Origin: Adiantum capillus-veneris
Taxonomy: Eukaryota; Streptophyta; Polypodiopsida; Polypodiales; Pteridaceae
DNA length: 64,000 nt
Assembly (NCBI GenBank): GCA_014529385.2
Contig: CM043955.1
Span: 149,063,640-149,127,639 of the forward strand
Direction of reading: 5' to 3'
Numbering within the stretch: the first letter of the stretch is position 1; the number at the start of each line of letters is the position of its first letter. This document shows, piece after piece, positions 61,376 through 64,000 of this stretch. The position numbers and the translations under genes are program-made. The notes beneath the pieces were generated by a model. The model ran no database searches, was not told where the DNA came from, and was given only the letters and a program-made list of their open reading frames with translations.

Positions 61376-61463
<88 letters not shown>
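59900..61463. repeat. Four-copy ~390-bp tandem satellite joined by (CT)n(CA)n tracts
   Basis: Units start at about 59900, 60296, 60683 and 61059 and end at 61463. Each runs from AAAATGnAnATTTGA through AAATCCGGAGCCCCTAATT, TGAGTGnGATCCACACTAT and GACTATGCACTTT to AACGATAATGAAAT (third-to-last base varies), then a CT run and a CA run that join straight to the next unit. Copies look about 90-95% alike outside the microsatellite, which varies in length from copy to copy. No coding role seen. Confidence 0.95.
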
Positions 61464-61465
<2 letters not shown>

Positions 61466-61792
61466 TTGCAAGAAAATAATTTCGCTTCATATCTCAATAG
61501 CCTACTAGTGGTCAGGGACTCTCACTATAGAGAGGGACAAGATTATGGCTACTTGGATGTCGTTCCCCTAAAAATGACCTGGCAATGGCCTTTTGGTTGC
61601 CTAGATTGCTTCTGGGCACGCTAACCTTATGTTCACTAATGTAGAAAAACAAATAAGGATCTTCACATAATTTTTTGGTGTCATCATAATTCACTAATTG
61701 CAATTGTTAATGAAAATTGTATATAAACCTATGAAGGTAGCATTGGTATCAAAGCACAACTTCTCCTTTCTTGTTGAAGAAGGGATGATTTA

Positions 61793-62080
61793 GGCTATGG
61801 TCACGCGAGGCTTAGTTATTTGTAAGCCTCCACAGGCCTGACGATGGCAGGTACTACAACTGCTGCGTTGACGGGGAAGCGCAAGTAGTGAGAGAGAGGT
61901 TGAGGCGCAGCGAGGAGAGAGAAACAAAGGGCACACCGGCCAGCTACCGGCATAGTTTTTCAACTATGCTGAAAATGGAATAGTAAGCTTACTAAACCGG
62001 TGGCCTACTGCAAAAAGCTGCGCAGCGTCAAATTCTGCCGGCCTAGGTTACGGAAAACTAAGCCTCGCGTGACCATAGCC
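61793..62080. mobile_element. Tourist-like MITE, 288 bp
   Basis: Perfect 25-bp terminal inverted repeats: 61793-61817 starts GGCTATGGTCACGCG, and 62056-62080 is its exact reverse complement. The element is flanked by TTA on both sides (61790-61792 and 62081-62083), the target duplication of PIF/Harbinger elements. It has no coding capacity and is GC-richer than its surroundings. Confidence 0.88.
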
Positions 62081-62225
62081 TTAATGATACACTATGGGAC
62101 ATTTAAATATATTCATTGAGCAATAAATGAGATAGAGAGTATTATTTTGCAAGAAAGGACATAATTTTTGGCAAGCATTCTTCGACGAGCACTTTTTTGA
62201 AATTCGACGAACAGATTAAAAAAGA

Positions 62226-62234
62226 TTCTCTCTC

Positions 62235-62270
<36 letters not shown>
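62226..62270. repeat. (CT)n microsatellite
   Basis: About 45 bp of CT with one G interruption. Confidence 0.93.
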
Positions 62271-62492
62271 AGGTGTGTGTGTGCTTTGCCGGTGGTTGTA
62301 TGTGTGTTTAAAAAAAGGGGAAAATGGTTCAATCTTTCTACCACCCAAGCTTGTAGATGGGTTATGCCATTTCCATCTTGAATAACCTGTCTTGAGTTCA
62401 ACTCTCCTCGTTGAATATATCTCCAAGGTCTCTTGGGATAGTTTCCTACAACGTTTGATCAATCTGCTTCTTCTTCTTTATCATCATCTTCT

Positions 62493-63513
<1,021 letters not shown>

Positions 63514-63771
63514 TCACAAGCAGGCCTCCTCGGTGATGGGTGCTAAGTAGTCTACTCGGCATGCCATGACTACCGCATCATCCGATAGTAAAAACTCTGC
63601 ATCTAAGGTGAATACACCTGTCAATAAGCTCGGTAGAGAATATATTTCATAAGGATATGCCACCAATGCCGGAATCAAGTTTGCAATGTGTGGGAAGGTC
63701 TTTCCACACAAGTCGTACCCCTCCAAGTCGCTGATCATGCTCCATTTTTTCGGAGTATGAGAGAGACCCAA
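63514..63771 (-). CDS. Unrecognised exon-like ORF
   Basis: Minus-strand frame of 85 codons without an obvious ATG start (first codon TTG). It reads DLEGYDLCGKTFPHIAN, then YPYEIYSLPSLLTGVF and DAVVMACRVDYLAP, and ends TGA. A splice-acceptor-like TTTTGTAATGCAG at about 63806-63794 precedes a second frame (EPSSDPTFDWVSLILR) that would join only with a frameshift. No family recognised; it could be part of a host gene or a decayed element extending beyond the window. Confidence 0.3.
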   Translation of the reverse strand: MGLSHTPKKWSMISDLEGYDLCGKTFPHIANLIPALVAYPYEIYSLPSLLTGVFTLDAEFLLSDDAVVMACRVDYLAPITEEACL

Positions 63772-64000
63772 TCAAACGTTGGATCACTCGAAGGCTCCTG
63801 CATTACAAAATACCATGCAAAAGAAGATTGATTAAGTTCTTATCAAGTTCAAAATTGAAATTAGATGCCAAAGTGTCATAAACTCACTTAGAAGAGTTTT
63901 TTGGATCCATGAGAGCCTTCTATAGATGGTATAGATCAGCAAGTACTACGAGATGTATTGGGACTACTCCAACACTTTTAATTTCTACCATTTCCGCGTC

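Noticed and set aside
59900..61463. CRISPR-like regular array
   Set aside because: Units are ~390 bp, near-identical throughout with no variable spacers, and the DNA is eukaryotic.
60164..61624. ORFs with HTHTHT or SLSLSL in the satellite
   Set aside because: Microsatellite translations; none is conserved between the four units beyond the repeat.

Overview
This is a transposon-dense stretch of nuclear DNA from a land plant. The evidence is Ty3/Gypsy elements with chromodomain and dual-RNase H architectures, a Ty1/Copia element, an L1-type LINE tail, a Tourist-like MITE, long (CT)n(CA)n microsatellites and one small intronless gene that looks like a plant SIAMESE-RELATED cell-cycle inhibitor. 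I cannot fix the species. The large transposase family in the middle reminds me of uncharacterised proteins from seed-free plants (ferns, lycophytes, bryophytes), but that is memory, not a search result.

Layout. 0.3-2.9 kb: decayed Gypsy pol (Gypsy-E). 5.9-16.8 kb: a nest. A chromodomain Gypsy (Gypsy-A) is interrupted by a Copia piece (Copia-B), which is split by an internally deleted Gypsy with two LTRs (Gypsy-C, 8102-12084). 16.8-19.7 kb: unassigned DNA with a minus-strand promoter-like block and tandem repeats. 19675-28423: a complete but decayed minus-strand relative of Gypsy-A (Gypsy-A'), with both LTRs, initiator-Met PBS, PPT and near-perfect target duplication. 28.4-29.3 kb: a diverged LTR piece of the same family in the opposite orientation. 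29334-39366: a young dual-RNase-H Gypsy (Gypsy-D) with one long pol frame and only two stops in gag.

39582-54206 is the most interesting object: a 14.6-kb DNA transposon with perfect 14-bp terminal inverted repeats and a perfect 8-bp target duplication. On its minus strand it carries a multi-exon transposase-like gene (zinc-finger-like N-terminus, D/D/E-like motifs) broken by three stops and two frameshifts. About 8 kb of further DNA contains a second, unrecognised spliced gene candidate.

54.2-64 kb: a Copia fragment, a tRNA-like fragment, a 5'-truncated LINE with a 14-bp target duplication, the SMR-like gene (58295-58843) with two upstream G-boxes, a four-copy ~390-bp satellite whose units are joined at (CT)n(CA)n tracts, a 288-bp Tourist-like MITE, and one unrecognised exon-like ORF near the right edge.

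Almost all coding capacity belongs to mobile elements. The SMR-like gene is the only host gene I would call with any confidence. Start codons, exons and element borders were read by eye; no similarity search was possible.
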